Assembly (NCBI RefSeq): GCF_900177675.1
Contig: NZ_FXWM01000001.1
Span: 5,713,001 to 5,777,000 of the forward strand
DNA length: 64,000 nt
Source: Bacillus sp. OV166
GTDB taxonomy: Bacteria; Bacillota; Bacilli; Bacillales; Cytobacillaceae
Direction: 5' to 3'
This document shows, in pieces, positions 26,468-35,542 of the stretch. Position numbers and translations under genes: made by a program. The notes below the pieces were generated by a model, which made no database searches, had not been told where the DNA came from, and saw nothing but the letters and a program-made list of their open reading frames with translations. Numbering within the stretch: the stretch's first letter is position 1; each line of letters starts with the position of its first letter.

Positions 26468-29400
26468 TTAATATTTAGGGACATCAAAGACTAAAGTATA
26501 GCTATCTAGTAAACTATAAAGATTAAAAATGTTAGGTGTTTGTTTCACAGCCCAGCCAATGTCAGTTGCATATTGGTTTGTACCTGGAGCTGCAGGATTC
26601 CATTTCATTTTATAGATCGTGTCCTGCCCTTTATCAATATAATTCAAGGCAACAAATTCTGCCCCACCCACTATCGCTTTATCGGGTGTAGTCCAGCCCT
26701 CTTTAAACGCCTTTCTTGCTCCACAATGAAGCGGACACTTATCAAAAGCACCAACCCCATACATATTATAAACGATCGCATCATAGGAGGCTGCATCACT
26801 TGCTAATTCGGTAATCTCTTCTTCTCCTGTAGCAGGATCAATGACAGGATTCCCATTACTATCCAGCTTTTTCTTGACCTTAACCCCTTTTGCTAACGGA
26901 GAACTGCCATTGCCTGTTTCAAGCAGCGCGTGGGAAATCAAGTAAATTTCATTGATGTTATACAGTGCACCTGCGTTAACAAAAACTTGTCCTTTTCCTG
27001 TAAGAATTCCTTTATTGGTCAATATTTTTTGATTCACTTCGTACGCATCTGCTCCAGCCATTTCGGAAAGCATAAGAAATTGATAATAACTTGAAGTGCC
27101 AATTCCAAAATTGGTAGGGTTAATATAGTAGCTAATATCCGTTGGACTTGGATTAACCCATGTTTCATTATACTTAATCTTATACCAATAATATCCATCG
27201 CTTTGCTTTGTTTTGGAGTAGATTGTCACTTTTTCATCTTTATCTAACTTCCCAAGGATCCAGCCATTAACTGGTATACCTCTAACATTTGTATTTTCTG
27301 TGTTGACGACACCCACATTCGGAGTCGAGGCATTGACTTTTAATAAATCACTTCTTACATAAGCATCATATTTTTTATCAGATTGTGATACACCAATTTG
27401 TTTATTAAGAAGTTCTCCTAATGAAATATCATAATTGGTATATTGAGTAGTGGTTTTCTTAATAACCTCACTTAAGTTCACTACTAATGAGGCACTATAC
27501 TTACTGTCATAATACTCAACCTTAATGGTGTGAATCCCTTCCGGCAATTGTTGGGGGGAAGAACTATAATTATTAACCCCGTCCTTCCAGCTATCCATTT
27601 TACGTAAACCATCAACATAAATACGTATGCCATCATCAGCTTTACCTGAAAGTTTATAATTACTTGATTTTGCGATATATACCTTTTTTTCAAAAACAGC
27701 AGAAAAATTATCTGCTGGGATATTGGTTATAGGAGATCCACTCCAATAAAAATCCAGATCATCAAACGTTTTTTGAACAGGAGTCCCTGTCAAATTATTG
27801 CTTGGATAGAATTTCGCTTCCCAAAAATCCTCAATGAGATCTAATTTCATCGTGGCACTATATTTAGAATCATAATACTCAACCTTAATGGTATGGGTAC
27901 CCGTCGTTAGAGTTACTGGATCATCGATGATATTCACGCCATCTTTCCATTTATCGACATTGAGTACTCCGTCTACATAAACTCGTACACCATCATCTGC
28001 TTTTCCTATGAATCTATATTTTCCAGGTTTCGTCACAACATATTGTTTTTCAAAGGTTCCAGAGAAACCATCAGTTGGGAGCATAGGATCTGGCGAGCCA
28101 TTTCCCCAAGAAAATTGTAATTCATCATAAACTTTTATTAGCGGGGTACCTGTAAAATCCTTTGAGGGATAGTAAGTTGCTTTCCATCTTGTAGGATCAA
28201 TCGGTTCATTCTCATGATTAGTCGGTTCAAGCTTCAAATTTAATTTAGCACTATATTTTGAATCAAAATACTCAACTTTAACGGTATGGGTACCAGGCTT
28301 TAACGTAATAGGAGCATCGATGATATTCACGCCATCTGTCCATTTATCCACATAACGGACTCCGTCAACATAAACTCTTGCTCCATCGTCGGCTGTTCCT
28401 ACGATTTTATAATCCCCTGTTTCATCAATAACATAATTTCTTTCAAAAATACCTGAGAAATTATCCGTTGGGATCTTGGAATCTGGTGAACCGCCACCCC
28501 AAGAAAATTGTAATTCATTATATTCTTTCTTTATAGGTGTCCCTGTAAAATCCCTGGACGGATAAAATCTGGCACTCCATTTATCAACTGGGATTGTATC
28601 GACTTCTTCTGGTGGGATTGTATCCACTACTTCTTCAATGTTAAATGCAAAAGAAGAACTATATTTGTCTTCAAGATATTCTATTAATATAGTATGGTTA
28701 CCAGCTGTTAGATAAACATCTTGACTAAATGGATTAATTCCCGACTTCCACTTATCAACTTTTTTGGTACCATCGACGTAGACACGCACTCCATCATCTG
28801 CCTTGCCTGCTAATCTGTAATTGCCAGATTTAGCTACCTTTACTTGTTTTTTAAAAACAGCAGTAAAATGGTCAGATGGTATGCTTGAAGTGGGTGATCC
28901 GCCCGCCCAATACAAGTTTAAGTTTTGATAGGCTTTCTTTACTGGATTCCCAGAAAAATCAGCCGAAGGATAAAATTCTGCTGACCATGTATCCGATCCA
29001 ATAGTCTCAGAAATTTTCACCAAATCGACTGCTATAGCAGCGCTCCATTTTTTTTCATAATATTGAGCCCTTAGTGTGTGAGTGCCTGCGGTTAAATAGA
29101 TTTCGTTATTAATAGAATGTACACCGTCACTCCAGAAATCTATCCTTTTCTTCCCGTCTACATAAATCCGAATTCCATCATCAGCTTTACCTATCAACTT
29201 ATATTTTCCTGGTGTCGACACAGTTACTTGTCTTTCAAAGACAGCAGAAAAATTATCTGTCGGGATTTTAGTATCAGGAGATTTAGCTCCCCAATTTAAA
29301 TTTAAATTAGTATAGGATTTAGAAATGACTTGGCCTGAAAAATTGATTTTACTGTAGAAGGTAGCTTTCCAAGGACCTCCATCTGCTTTAGTAGAATCGA

Positions 29401-29473
29401 CTGTTGTAGAAAATAGTCCAATTAACACAAGCAGAAATAGGATGAAAGTTGTATTCTTTTGTCGAAATTTGAT
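26468..29473 (-). CDS. Secreted autolysin: five PA14-like repeats plus glucosaminidase
   Basis: The product has five PA14-like beta repeats of about 115-130 aa (roughly residues 30-670, each opening with W-x-A-x-[FY]-Y and carrying ADDG-x-R-[IV]-YVDG), a linker, an SH3-like part and a C-terminal beta-N-acetylglucosaminidase domain (SHALLETGNG, YNMYGVGAFD). It should cleave peptidoglycan glycan strands outside the cell. The first canonical start is a GTG at 29428, in the middle of a signal peptide. The frame is open 15 codons further to ATC at 29471-29473, which gives a normal basic n-region and has AGGGGGG seven bases upstream. I annotate from that ATC; an authentic AUC start, a start-codon mutation (ATG to ATC) or a sequence error are all possible. 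Confidence 0.85.
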   Translation of the reverse strand: MKFRQKNTTFILFLLVLIGLFSTTVDSTKADGGPWKATFYSKINFSGQVISKSYTNLNLNWGAKSPDTKIPTDNFSAVFERQVTVSTPGKYKLIGKADDGIRIYVDGKKRIDFWSDGVHSINNEIYLTAGTHTLRAQYYEKKWSAAIAVDLVKISETIGSDTWSAEFYPSADFSGNPVKKAYQNLNLYWAGGSPTSSIPSDHFTAVFKKQVKVAKSGNYRLAGKADDGVRVYVDGTKKVDKWKSGINPFSQDVYLTAGNHTILIEYLEDKYSSSFAFNIEEVVDTIPPEEVDTIPVDKWSARFYPSRDFTGTPIKKEYNELQFSWGGGSPDSKIPTDNFSGIFERNYVIDETGDYKIVGTADDGARVYVDGVRYVDKWTDGVNIIDAPITLKPGTHTVKVEYFDSKYSAKLNLKLEPTNHENEPIDPTRWKATYYPSKDFTGTPLIKVYDELQFSWGNGSPDPMLPTDGFSGTFEKQYVVTKPGKYRFIGKADDGVRVYVDGVLNVDKWKDGVNIIDDPVTLTTGTHTIKVEYYDSKYSATMKLDLIEDFWEAKFYPSNNLTGTPVQKTFDDLDFYWSGSPITNIPADNFSAVFEKKVYIAKSSNYKLSGKADDGIRIYVDGLRKMDSWKDGVNNYSSSPQQLPEGIHTIKVEYYDSKYSASLVVNLSEVIKKTTTQYTNYDISLGELLNKQIGVSQSDKKYDAYVRSDLLKVNASTPNVGVVNTENTNVRGIPVNGWILGKLDKDEKVTIYSKTKQSDGYYWYKIKYNETWVNPSPTDISYYINPTNFGIGTSSYYQFLMLSEMAGADAYEVNQKILTNKGILTGKGQVFVNAGALYNINEIYLISHALLETGNGSSPLAKGVKVKKKLDSNGNPVIDPATGEEEITELASDAASYDAIVYNMYGVGAFDKCPLHCGARKAFKEGWTTPDKAIVGGAEFVALNYIDKGQDTIYKMKWNPAAPGTNQYATDIGWAVKQTPNIFNLYSLLDSYTLVFDVPKY

Positions 29474-29790
29474 TTTTTAGCCCCCCTAAATAAAAATTTT
29501 GTCTAGATATAGGTTATTATCTATGATATTAATAGAAAAGTGAATATAAAATATGAAATTAGCAGTAAATCCCTATGAAACATCCAAAAAGTGGATTCAT
29601 AAAGGGGATATTTACCACTTATTTTTTATCCAATAATTTGAATAATAATTAATTATCCAACAGATTTATTTTTCAAAAAATTGTTATTGTTTATCAAACA
29701 AGTTTAAATTACCGCTATTATAGTAATCGATATTATAAATTCACTGTTATAGAATATTATATTGTTTAACAGCATTGGAGGGTTAATTAG
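29474..29790. other. AT-rich divergent promoter region
   Basis: About 315 bases between the autolysin and the gtr operon. I see no gene. It contains several TATAAT-like elements facing the gtr genes (around 29720-29765), none with a convincing -35. Confidence 0.4.
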
Positions 29791-30726
29791 ATGAAGTTAA
29801 TAACACTAATAGTACCTGCCTATAACGAAGAAGAAGTAATTACACAGTTATATGACAGAATCTATGGTCTTATGGAAAGTTTATCGAAATATCAATTTGA
29901 AATCTTATTCATAAATGACGGAAGTAAAGATAACACTCTAAAGATGATTAAATCACTTCGAGAAGCAGATCCTAGGATTTCTTTTGTTGATTTATCACGT
30001 AATTATGGTAAAGAAACTGCGATGATCGCAGGTTTTGATTACGCTAAAGGGGATGCAGTTGTCATCATTGATGCAGACTTACAGCATCCACCTGAATTAA
30101 TTGAAGAAATGATTAAGTATTGGGAAGAGGGATACGAGGACATCTATGCAAAACGGACGAAACGAGAAGGTGAACCATGGCTAAAAAAATTCACTTCAAA
30201 AAAGTATTATGAGTTGCTCCAAAAAACAACTCGTATACCTATTTTACAGGATGTTGGAGATTTCCGTTTATTGGACCGTCGTTGTGTGGATGCATTAAAA
30301 GAATTTAGAGAATCCCAACGGTACACAAAAGGAATGTATAGTTGGATAGGATATAAAAAGAAAGAAATTACATATGAAGCAGCCCCTCGTGCTGCAGGAG
30401 AGACTAAGTGGAATTATTCGGGTCTAGTGGATTTAGCTTTAGAGGGAATCACTTCATTTACTACTTTCCCCTTACGATTGTCTACGATAATGGGGTTCAT
30501 CATTTCGATATGTACGTTTATATATTTAATTTTCATCATAATTAAAACGATTATTTCAGGTCCTGATGTTAGTGGATACCCTTCTCTCATGGTCGTTATC
30601 CTATTTTTAGGTGGTATTCAGCTGATATCCTTAGGGATTATCGGAGAGTATCTAGGGCGTATTTTCAATGAGACAAAGAATCGTCCATTGTATTTTGTTG
30701 AAGAATATAATAATAAGAAAGTGTAA
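29791..30726 (+). CDS. GtrB-type undecaprenyl-phosphate glycosyltransferase
   Basis: The 311-aa product is a GT2 polyprenyl-phosphate glycosyltransferase: VPAYNEEEVI, INDGSKDNT, the DADLQHPPE motif (DxD), DVGDFRLLDRR, then two C-terminal membrane helices (about 230-290). Such enzymes load a sugar on undecaprenyl phosphate at the inner face of the membrane. It leads a three-gene operon with a GtrA flippase and a polytopic GT-C candidate, as in CsbB-type systems. TTGGAGGG precedes the ATG. Confidence 0.93.
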   Translation: MKLITLIVPAYNEEEVITQLYDRIYGLMESLSKYQFEILFINDGSKDNTLKMIKSLREADPRISFVDLSRNYGKETAMIAGFDYAKGDAVVIIDADLQHPPELIEEMIKYWEEGYEDIYAKRTKREGEPWLKKFTSKKYYELLQKTTRIPILQDVGDFRLLDRRCVDALKEFRESQRYTKGMYSWIGYKKKEITYEAAPRAAGETKWNYSGLVDLALEGITSFTTFPLRLSTIMGFIISICTFIYLIFIIIKTIISGPDVSGYPSLMVVILFLGGIQLISLGIIGEYLGRIFNETKNRPLYFVEEYNNKKV

Positions 30727-30735
30727 AGGGATAAT

Positions 30736-31143
30736 ATGAATAAAGATCTATATCGCATTATCATGTATTTAATAATGGGCGGCTTTACTACTTTGGTTAA
30801 TATTGTGGTGTATTGGATTTCCTCCGTTCCATTACATTTTGATTACCGAGTAGCCACAACATTCGCTTGGATTGCAGCAGTGGTATTTGCCTATATAACA
30901 AACAAACGTTATGTTTTTGAAAGTCATACACCAGCATTAAGAGACCGTTTAATGGAAATGGGTTCTTTCTTTGGTTTCCGACTTTTATCGTTTTTTATGG
31001 ATTTAATAGTGATGATAGTAATGGTAAGTGGAATGGGGATCAATGGAACATGGGCGAAAATATGGGCAAATGTAGTAGTGTTAATCGCCAATTATGTTTT
31101 TAGTAAATGGTTTATCTTTAAAAAAAGAGAAGTAAATACCTAA
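30736..31143 (+). CDS. GtrA family membrane protein (putative lipid-sugar flippase)
   Basis: The 135-aa product has four membrane helices and the GtrA pattern (GGFTTLVNIVVYW, TNKRYVFES, NYVFSKWFIFKK). GtrA-like proteins are thought to flip undecaprenyl-phosphate sugars. It lies nine bases after the GtrB gene. Confidence 0.93.
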   Translation: MNKDLYRIIMYLIMGGFTTLVNIVVYWISSVPLHFDYRVATTFAWIAAVVFAYITNKRYVFESHTPALRDRLMEMGSFFGFRLLSFFMDLIVMIVMVSGMGINGTWAKIWANVVVLIANYVFSKWFIFKKREVNT

Positions 31144-31192
31144 GTTTAATAATATTGAATCTCTCATACATGATTGGAGTGTGCGGTAATTA

Positions 31193-32713
31193 ATGGGCCT
31201 TGAAGGTAGTAAACATCGTGGTTTCCTGAGTCTGTTTTTTGTAGCAATATTTATCTTATATTTTTATCTAGCATATAATACGCCTTTAACCCATGATGAT
31301 TGGACTTGGGCAACATCAGATGGGATGGATCGCCTTAAAAATTGGTTTAAAGATTATAATGGTCGATATTTAGGGAACATCATTGAGATATTTTTAACAC
31401 GCGTTTATTTGAAAAGAATATTTCTAATGGCTTTATTTTCGACATTGTTAGTTATCCTTACAGCATATCGTTCAAAAGAAAATCCAGCATTAAATTATAT
31501 TTTAAGTTTATTATTATTTCTTTCTGTCCCAGTTAATATGATTAGTCAGACATATGCATGGGTAGCTGGCTTTTCAAATTATATTACATCAATTGTCTTG
31601 GTGTTAATTTACCTTGCGATTATAAAAAATATCTTTGAAGCAGAACCCCCTAAATATAAAATGTGGATGACCCTAGCTGTCATTCCTTTAGGTATTGCTA
31701 CGCAACTTATTGTGGAGCATGTAACTATTTACGTTGTAATAATGGCTTTATATGTGATTATTTTTTCATTTATTAAATTCAGGAAGTTTTACTATTTACA
31801 TATTTCATATTTAATTTCTGTCATTATTGGTGCAGCAATTATGTTTAGTAACGGGGCCTATTCAAAAATAATGAGTGGGAAAGATCAATACAGGTCGATT
31901 GACACAAAATCAACGGATGTGGGATTTTTTCAAAAGATTTCTGACGTATATTCAGAGCAGATGTACCCCTTCCTTTTTTCAAATAATATTATTTTAAATC
32001 TTTTTATTTCATTACTCTGCATTATTCTAATAGTTAAGTACAAGGAAAAGCTTGGGATTTTCAAGAAAATCATGCAAAATATTTTACTTTTTGTTTTTAC
32101 GTTATATCCCTTTTATAAACCACTTGTATTAGATACTTTTCATATCAGTTTTTTCGAAATTTATCCGAATGGTTTTGAAGCTGTTTTCTCGCTTATCTTT
32201 TATGCAAGTATCTTATTAACCGTTATTCTATTTATTAAAAATAAATCCTTAATTAATAAATTGCTTTTTTATCTATTATCCGCAATTGTATTAGCTGGAC
32301 CACTAATTTTCGTAACTCCTTTTGGACCAAGATGCTTTATTGCTTCTTATACATTTTTTGCAATGTTTGTCATTGAAATGAGTGTGTATATTACAACTAA
32401 TAATTACGTCCATTTACAAAAGCTAAATAAATTATTTGTTATGATTTCTATCTTAATTGCTACCTGCTACGTTTATGTATTTACGATGAATAACACCGTC
32501 CATCGCGAAAGAATTCATTATATTCACCAGCAAGTCGATAAAAATGCAAAAGTGATCGAATTAACCAGATTACCCTATCCGCAATTTTTGTGGATTAGCA
32601 CTCCTTATATCCCTGGGTACCAATATGAAACCTTTAAAAGGTTTTATCATATCCCAGCTGATACTGACTTGAAAATAATTAATTATACAGATTGGATAAA
32701 AAAGGGTCACTAA
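31193..32713 (+). CDS. Polytopic membrane protein, DUF6056-like, probable GT-C glycosyltransferase
   Basis: The 506-aa product has about 11-12 membrane segments. Its first outer loop carries THDDWTWATSDG followed by YNGRYLGN, a pattern I associate with the DUF6056 family and with the acidic catalytic loop of GT-C enzymes. As third gene after GtrB and GtrA homologues it is the likely transferase that moves the lipid-linked sugar onto an extracellular polymer, perhaps teichoic acid. Substrate not known. Confidence 0.75.
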   Translation: MGLEGSKHRGFLSLFFVAIFILYFYLAYNTPLTHDDWTWATSDGMDRLKNWFKDYNGRYLGNIIEIFLTRVYLKRIFLMALFSTLLVILTAYRSKENPALNYILSLLLFLSVPVNMISQTYAWVAGFSNYITSIVLVLIYLAIIKNIFEAEPPKYKMWMTLAVIPLGIATQLIVEHVTIYVVIMALYVIIFSFIKFRKFYYLHISYLISVIIGAAIMFSNGAYSKIMSGKDQYRSIDTKSTDVGFFQKISDVYSEQMYPFLFSNNIILNLFISLLCIILIVKYKEKLGIFKKIMQNILLFVFTLYPFYKPLVLDTFHISFFEIYPNGFEAVFSLIFYASILLTVILFIKNKSLINKLLFYLLSAIVLAGPLIFVTPFGPRCFIASYTFFAMFVIEMSVYITTNNYVHLQKLNKLFVMISILIATCYVYVFTMNNTVHRERIHYIHQQVDKNAKVIELTRLPYPQFLWISTPYIPGYQYETFKRFYHIPADTDLKIINYTDWIKKGH

Positions 32714-32763
32714 ACTAAAAACGATTTTTGATTTACTGGACTGAATAACAACATTTATACTTC

Positions 32764-32797
32764 AAAAGGGATTACCGATTAACGGTAATCCCTTTTT
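32764..32797 (+). terminator. Terminator of the gtr operon
   Basis: AAAGGGATTACCG and CGGTAATCCCTTT form a perfect stem with a 5-base loop followed by T residues. Confidence 0.9.
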
Positions 32798-32882
32798 ATT
32801 TTCACTTCTTTTAAAACCTATAGTTATTTAATAAAAAGATTCGAATAAGTTATAGCATATTCCTAAAAATGAGGTGGAAGAT

Positions 32883-33134
32883 ATGTGTAGTCAAATGTTT
32901 GACATTCTAAAAATTAAGCAGTTTTTTGAAACTGTTGATCAGGATACTTCCGTCGAAAAGGTAAGAGAAATGGGACTATGTTTGATATCCATTATTGATG
33001 AAAAGATACAAAATAACCAGCTGCTTAAGGATAAATTGTTAGAAGCAAATGAAGATCTTTACTGGATAAGAAAAAGGGCTGATGACTGGATGCTACGGGC
33101 AATGGAGAATTCACAAACTAAAAAAAATGATTAG
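32883..33134 (+). CDS. Small hypothetical protein (83 aa)
   Basis: An acidic, helical 83-aa product without membrane segments; the second half (EKIQNNQLLKDKLLEANEDLYWIRKRADDW) looks like a coiled coil. I do not recognise the family. GAGGTGG (32871-32877) lies five bases before the ATG at 32883, which is preferred over an in-frame GTG inside that site. Confidence 0.6.
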   Translation: MCSQMFDILKIKQFFETVDQDTSVEKVREMGLCLISIIDEKIQNNQLLKDKLLEANEDLYWIRKRADDWMLRAMENSQTKKND

Positions 33135-33204
33135 TACTAAAGTATGAATAAAGAATTTATAGGACAAAATATATTACAAGTAAACTGAATTAGAAGGTGT
33201 AATT

Positions 33205-33396
33205 ATGGCACGATGTACTGATTGCGGAGTGGAAGATGTTTCATACCATCTAATCAATGGATTTTGCGAGGATTGTGTTGAGTATCATAAACCAGAATGG
33301 AATATGGATGTTGAAACTGATGACGATATGGATGATGATGACACCTTATTACCATTAGACCCAGTCGTACATCTTTTTCAACCAGAAGAATGGTGA
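33205..33396 (+). CDS. Small zinc-ribbon protein with acidic tail (63 aa)
   Basis: Two CxxC pairs (CTDC and CEDC, 15 residues between) should bind one zinc ion; the rest is strongly acidic with a DDDMDDDD run. GAAGGTG precedes the ATG. Role unknown; such small ribbons often act as adaptors. It may share a transcript with the gene before it, 70 bases upstream. Confidence 0.65.
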   Translation: MARCTDCGVEDVSYHLINGFCEDCVEYHKPEWNMDVETDDDMDDDDTLLPLDPVVHLFQPEEW

Positions 33397-33412
33397 TAAA
33401 TACTCTTTCTTA

Positions 33413-33592
33413 TTAATTCTTTTCTAGAAATAAACTAAGCTGTGTAAAAAGCATTAATAAAATGCCAATAGGGAACCACAATAAAATAAATGTTGCTTTA
33501 AATATCCATTTACTATCCTTGAATAGAGCCATAAGTATGCATCCAATAATTAAATACGAGGTAACAATGAGTACTATTTCGCTCCCAGACAT
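33413..33592 (-). CDS. Small membrane protein (59 aa)
   Basis: Two predicted membrane helices (about 5-22 and 30-52) joined by a short charged loop (FKDSKW). The ATG at 33592 has a weak purine-rich GGATGTGG site, whereas the frame start at 33631 has none. No family recognised. Confidence 0.5.
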   Translation of the reverse strand: MSGSEIVLIVTSYLIIGCILMALFKDSKWIFKATFILLWFPIGILLMLFTQLSLFLEKN

Positions 33593-33786
33593 TCTATCCA
33601 CATCCCTAATATTAATAAAAAAATTTACCATTAAGTCATAAAGAATGTATTTGAGGTAATAAAAATAGTTTTAAATTTTAGAATTTTTATAATATTTAAT
33701 ATATAAATAGAATATACCACATGAATTAGGACTGTGGAAAGGATTAATTTTAACCATCGAACAAGATTGAAATTCTCAATACTTCC

Positions 33787-33832
33787 CTTAAAACCGACCA
33801 GGCTCTCACGTTTTTACCGTGGGAGCCTGTCT
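33787..33832 (-). terminator. Terminator of the 119-aa/GT2 gene pair
   Basis: AGGCTCTCACG pairs with CGTGGGAGCCT (one mismatch) around a 7-base loop; T run on the minus strand. Confidence 0.75.
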
Positions 33833-33843
33833 ATGTTTTCCCC

Positions 33844-34203
33844 TTATTTTGATACTTCTTTCGTAAAAAGGATGTTTTTAACTCTGTGGATACTCTGACC
33901 CCCTAAAGACAGTGCTCTTTTAAGGTATTTTATAGTGAGAAGTTTAATCTGTTTTAGACGTCTGGCTTTTTCCTTTAGGATGATGATTTTAGTTTCCAAA
34001 CTGTACCGGATATCTTCTCTCCTTATAAATTCTACGGACTTTAGATTATCTTTATCGACTCGCCTAATCTCAAACCACCCTTTTATACATGGATAAACAA
34101 TGTGCTCCTGCCCAGATATTTCATAGTGATTGGCTGGTATAGATTTAATGGAAGGCCTAGTATAAGTGATTATATTTGCCCGTTTTGTTTTCACTTTCCT
34201 CAT
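33844..34203 (-). CDS. Hypothetical basic protein (119 aa) downstream of a GT2 gene
   Basis: A very basic 119-aa product without a signal peptide or clear membrane helix; Lys and Arg dominate its ends. The ATG at 34203 has GAGGTG six bases upstream, better than the ATG at 34233. It follows the GT2 gene by 50 bases and shares its terminator, so a helper role in the same glycosylation step is possible but unproven. Confidence 0.55.
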   Translation of the reverse strand: MRKVKTKRANIITYTRPSIKSIPANHYEISGQEHIVYPCIKGWFEIRRVDKDNLKSVEFIRREDIRYSLETKIIILKEKARRLKQIKLLTIKYLKRALSLGGQSIHRVKNILFTKEVSK

Positions 34204-34253
34204 GGTGGTCACCTCTATATTTTTCGTATTCATCACATCTCTAGGATAGGTTT

Positions 34254-35231
34254 CTACATTTTGACCGATGACAGTTTATGAATGTCATTTTCTTTTGCCA
34301 CTTCCATAAAGTAATGGAACCGAGGTTCTAGAGAAGTAAGTAAGCTGTCATCCACATGGTTGTCAATAAATCTTTTCGTTTCACTTAACCAGTCTATTTT
34401 TTGTTCGTGTGTTAACCGAGATGTTAATAGATGCCCACGTAAACGGCTGGCATGTAGAAATCGGTTTAAGAAGGCAATCTTTAACGTTGTTTTATATGAG
34501 TCATCATGGTTACATTCATGTAAAAATTCCATGAGACGATTAAAGGAAAAAAAGAATTGCTTTGCAGGGAAATATTTTACACTCAGATTTTCTTTTCCAC
34601 GCGATACAACGAAGTAATAATGATAATCCGCGAGTACGGTAATAACCTTAGCTGTCACATAGCATTGCATGACAAAAAGCTGATCTTCACCCACTACAGC
34701 CTTTGGATGGAATCTAAAATCATTTTGTCTCAGAAAAGAGAGCTTAAACATCTTGTGAGGTGCTAAAGAGTTAACTAAATTATCTTTGATAATATCAGCC
34801 TTCGGACGGTTCCCTTTTTTAAACATAGACCCAGGTACTTTACGCCCATTGATACCAACATATTTGCCATAAATGACATCGGACTGATTTTTTTTTGCTT
34901 CAATATAAAGTCGTTCGAGTGCCTCCTCCCCTAAGAAGTCGTCATTGTCTAAGAAAAGGATATATTCACCACGAGCTGCATCTATCGCATCGTTTCGTGG
35001 AATCATTGGGCCTCCTGAATTATCAATCCGATCAATGAGAACAATGTTACTCATTAACTTACTAAAGTTTTCAATAACTTCCTTGCTATTATCTGTAGAG
35101 CAATCATTCACACAAATGACCTCAAATTCTGACGCATCCATCGTTTGGTGCATCAAAGAATCCAGTGTCACATTCAAATGTTTTGCCGCGTTATAAACGG
35201 GTATAGCCACTGTAACTTTTAACAAATCCAT
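34254..35231 (-). CDS. GT2 glycosyltransferase, TarP/TarQ/TarS-like
   Basis: The 325-aa product is a GT-A family 2 enzyme: VAIPVYNAAKHL, VNDCSTDNS, the LDNDDF motif (DxD) near residue 94, and VGEDQLF as likely catalytic-base motif. Length and motif layout resemble S. aureus TarP (about 327 aa) and the catalytic domain of TarS, which add GlcNAc to poly(ribitol phosphate). With tarI and tarJ present, teichoic acid glycosylation is a reasonable guess. EpsJ-like exopolysaccharide transferases are an alternative. Confidence 0.75.
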   Translation of the reverse strand: MDLLKVTVAIPVYNAAKHLNVTLDSLMHQTMDASEFEVICVNDCSTDNSKEVIENFSKLMSNIVLIDRIDNSGGPMIPRNDAIDAARGEYILFLDNDDFLGEEALERLYIEAKKNQSDVIYGKYVGINGRKVPGSMFKKGNRPKADIIKDNLVNSLAPHKMFKLSFLRQNDFRFHPKAVVGEDQLFVMQCYVTAKVITVLADYHYYFVVSRGKENLSVKYFPAKQFFFSFNRLMEFLHECNHDDSYKTTLKIAFLNRFLHASRLRGHLLTSRLTHEQKIDWLSETKRFIDNHVDDSLLTSLEPRFHYFMEVAKENDIHKLSSVKM

Positions 35232-35542
35232 TCCTCCAACTCGGTAGTCAGTATAGTTAAAGGTATTATTTCTACTCGTAGTATGAATCTATAATAGATG
35301 TAACAAAATTAGAACCTAACTTCGCGATACATGTATTATTCCCGTATTAATCAAGTATTAATCTTGATGGTCAGTGTTATAACGCAAAAAAGACCGCCAA
35401 AAGGCAGCCTTATCTTTTTTATTCACGTATTTAATACAATAAATTCCTGGCAAGGACGAGAATAGCGCCGGGGAGGCGGTTAGTACCCTCGCAGCTCTGC
35501 GCGACTGGAGCGGAAATCAACATCCAAGTCTAAAAGAGCTAA
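35232..35542. other. Intergenic region with a dispersed-repeat remnant
   Basis: About 310 bases with no gene. Positions about 35447-35525 are GC-rich compared with the surroundings and end in CTGGAGCGGAAATCAAC, which resembles the end of GC-rich dispersed repeats found in many Bacillus genomes. A hairpin-like AAAAGA-GCC/GGC-TCTTTT element lies at about 35386-35421. Confidence 0.4.
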
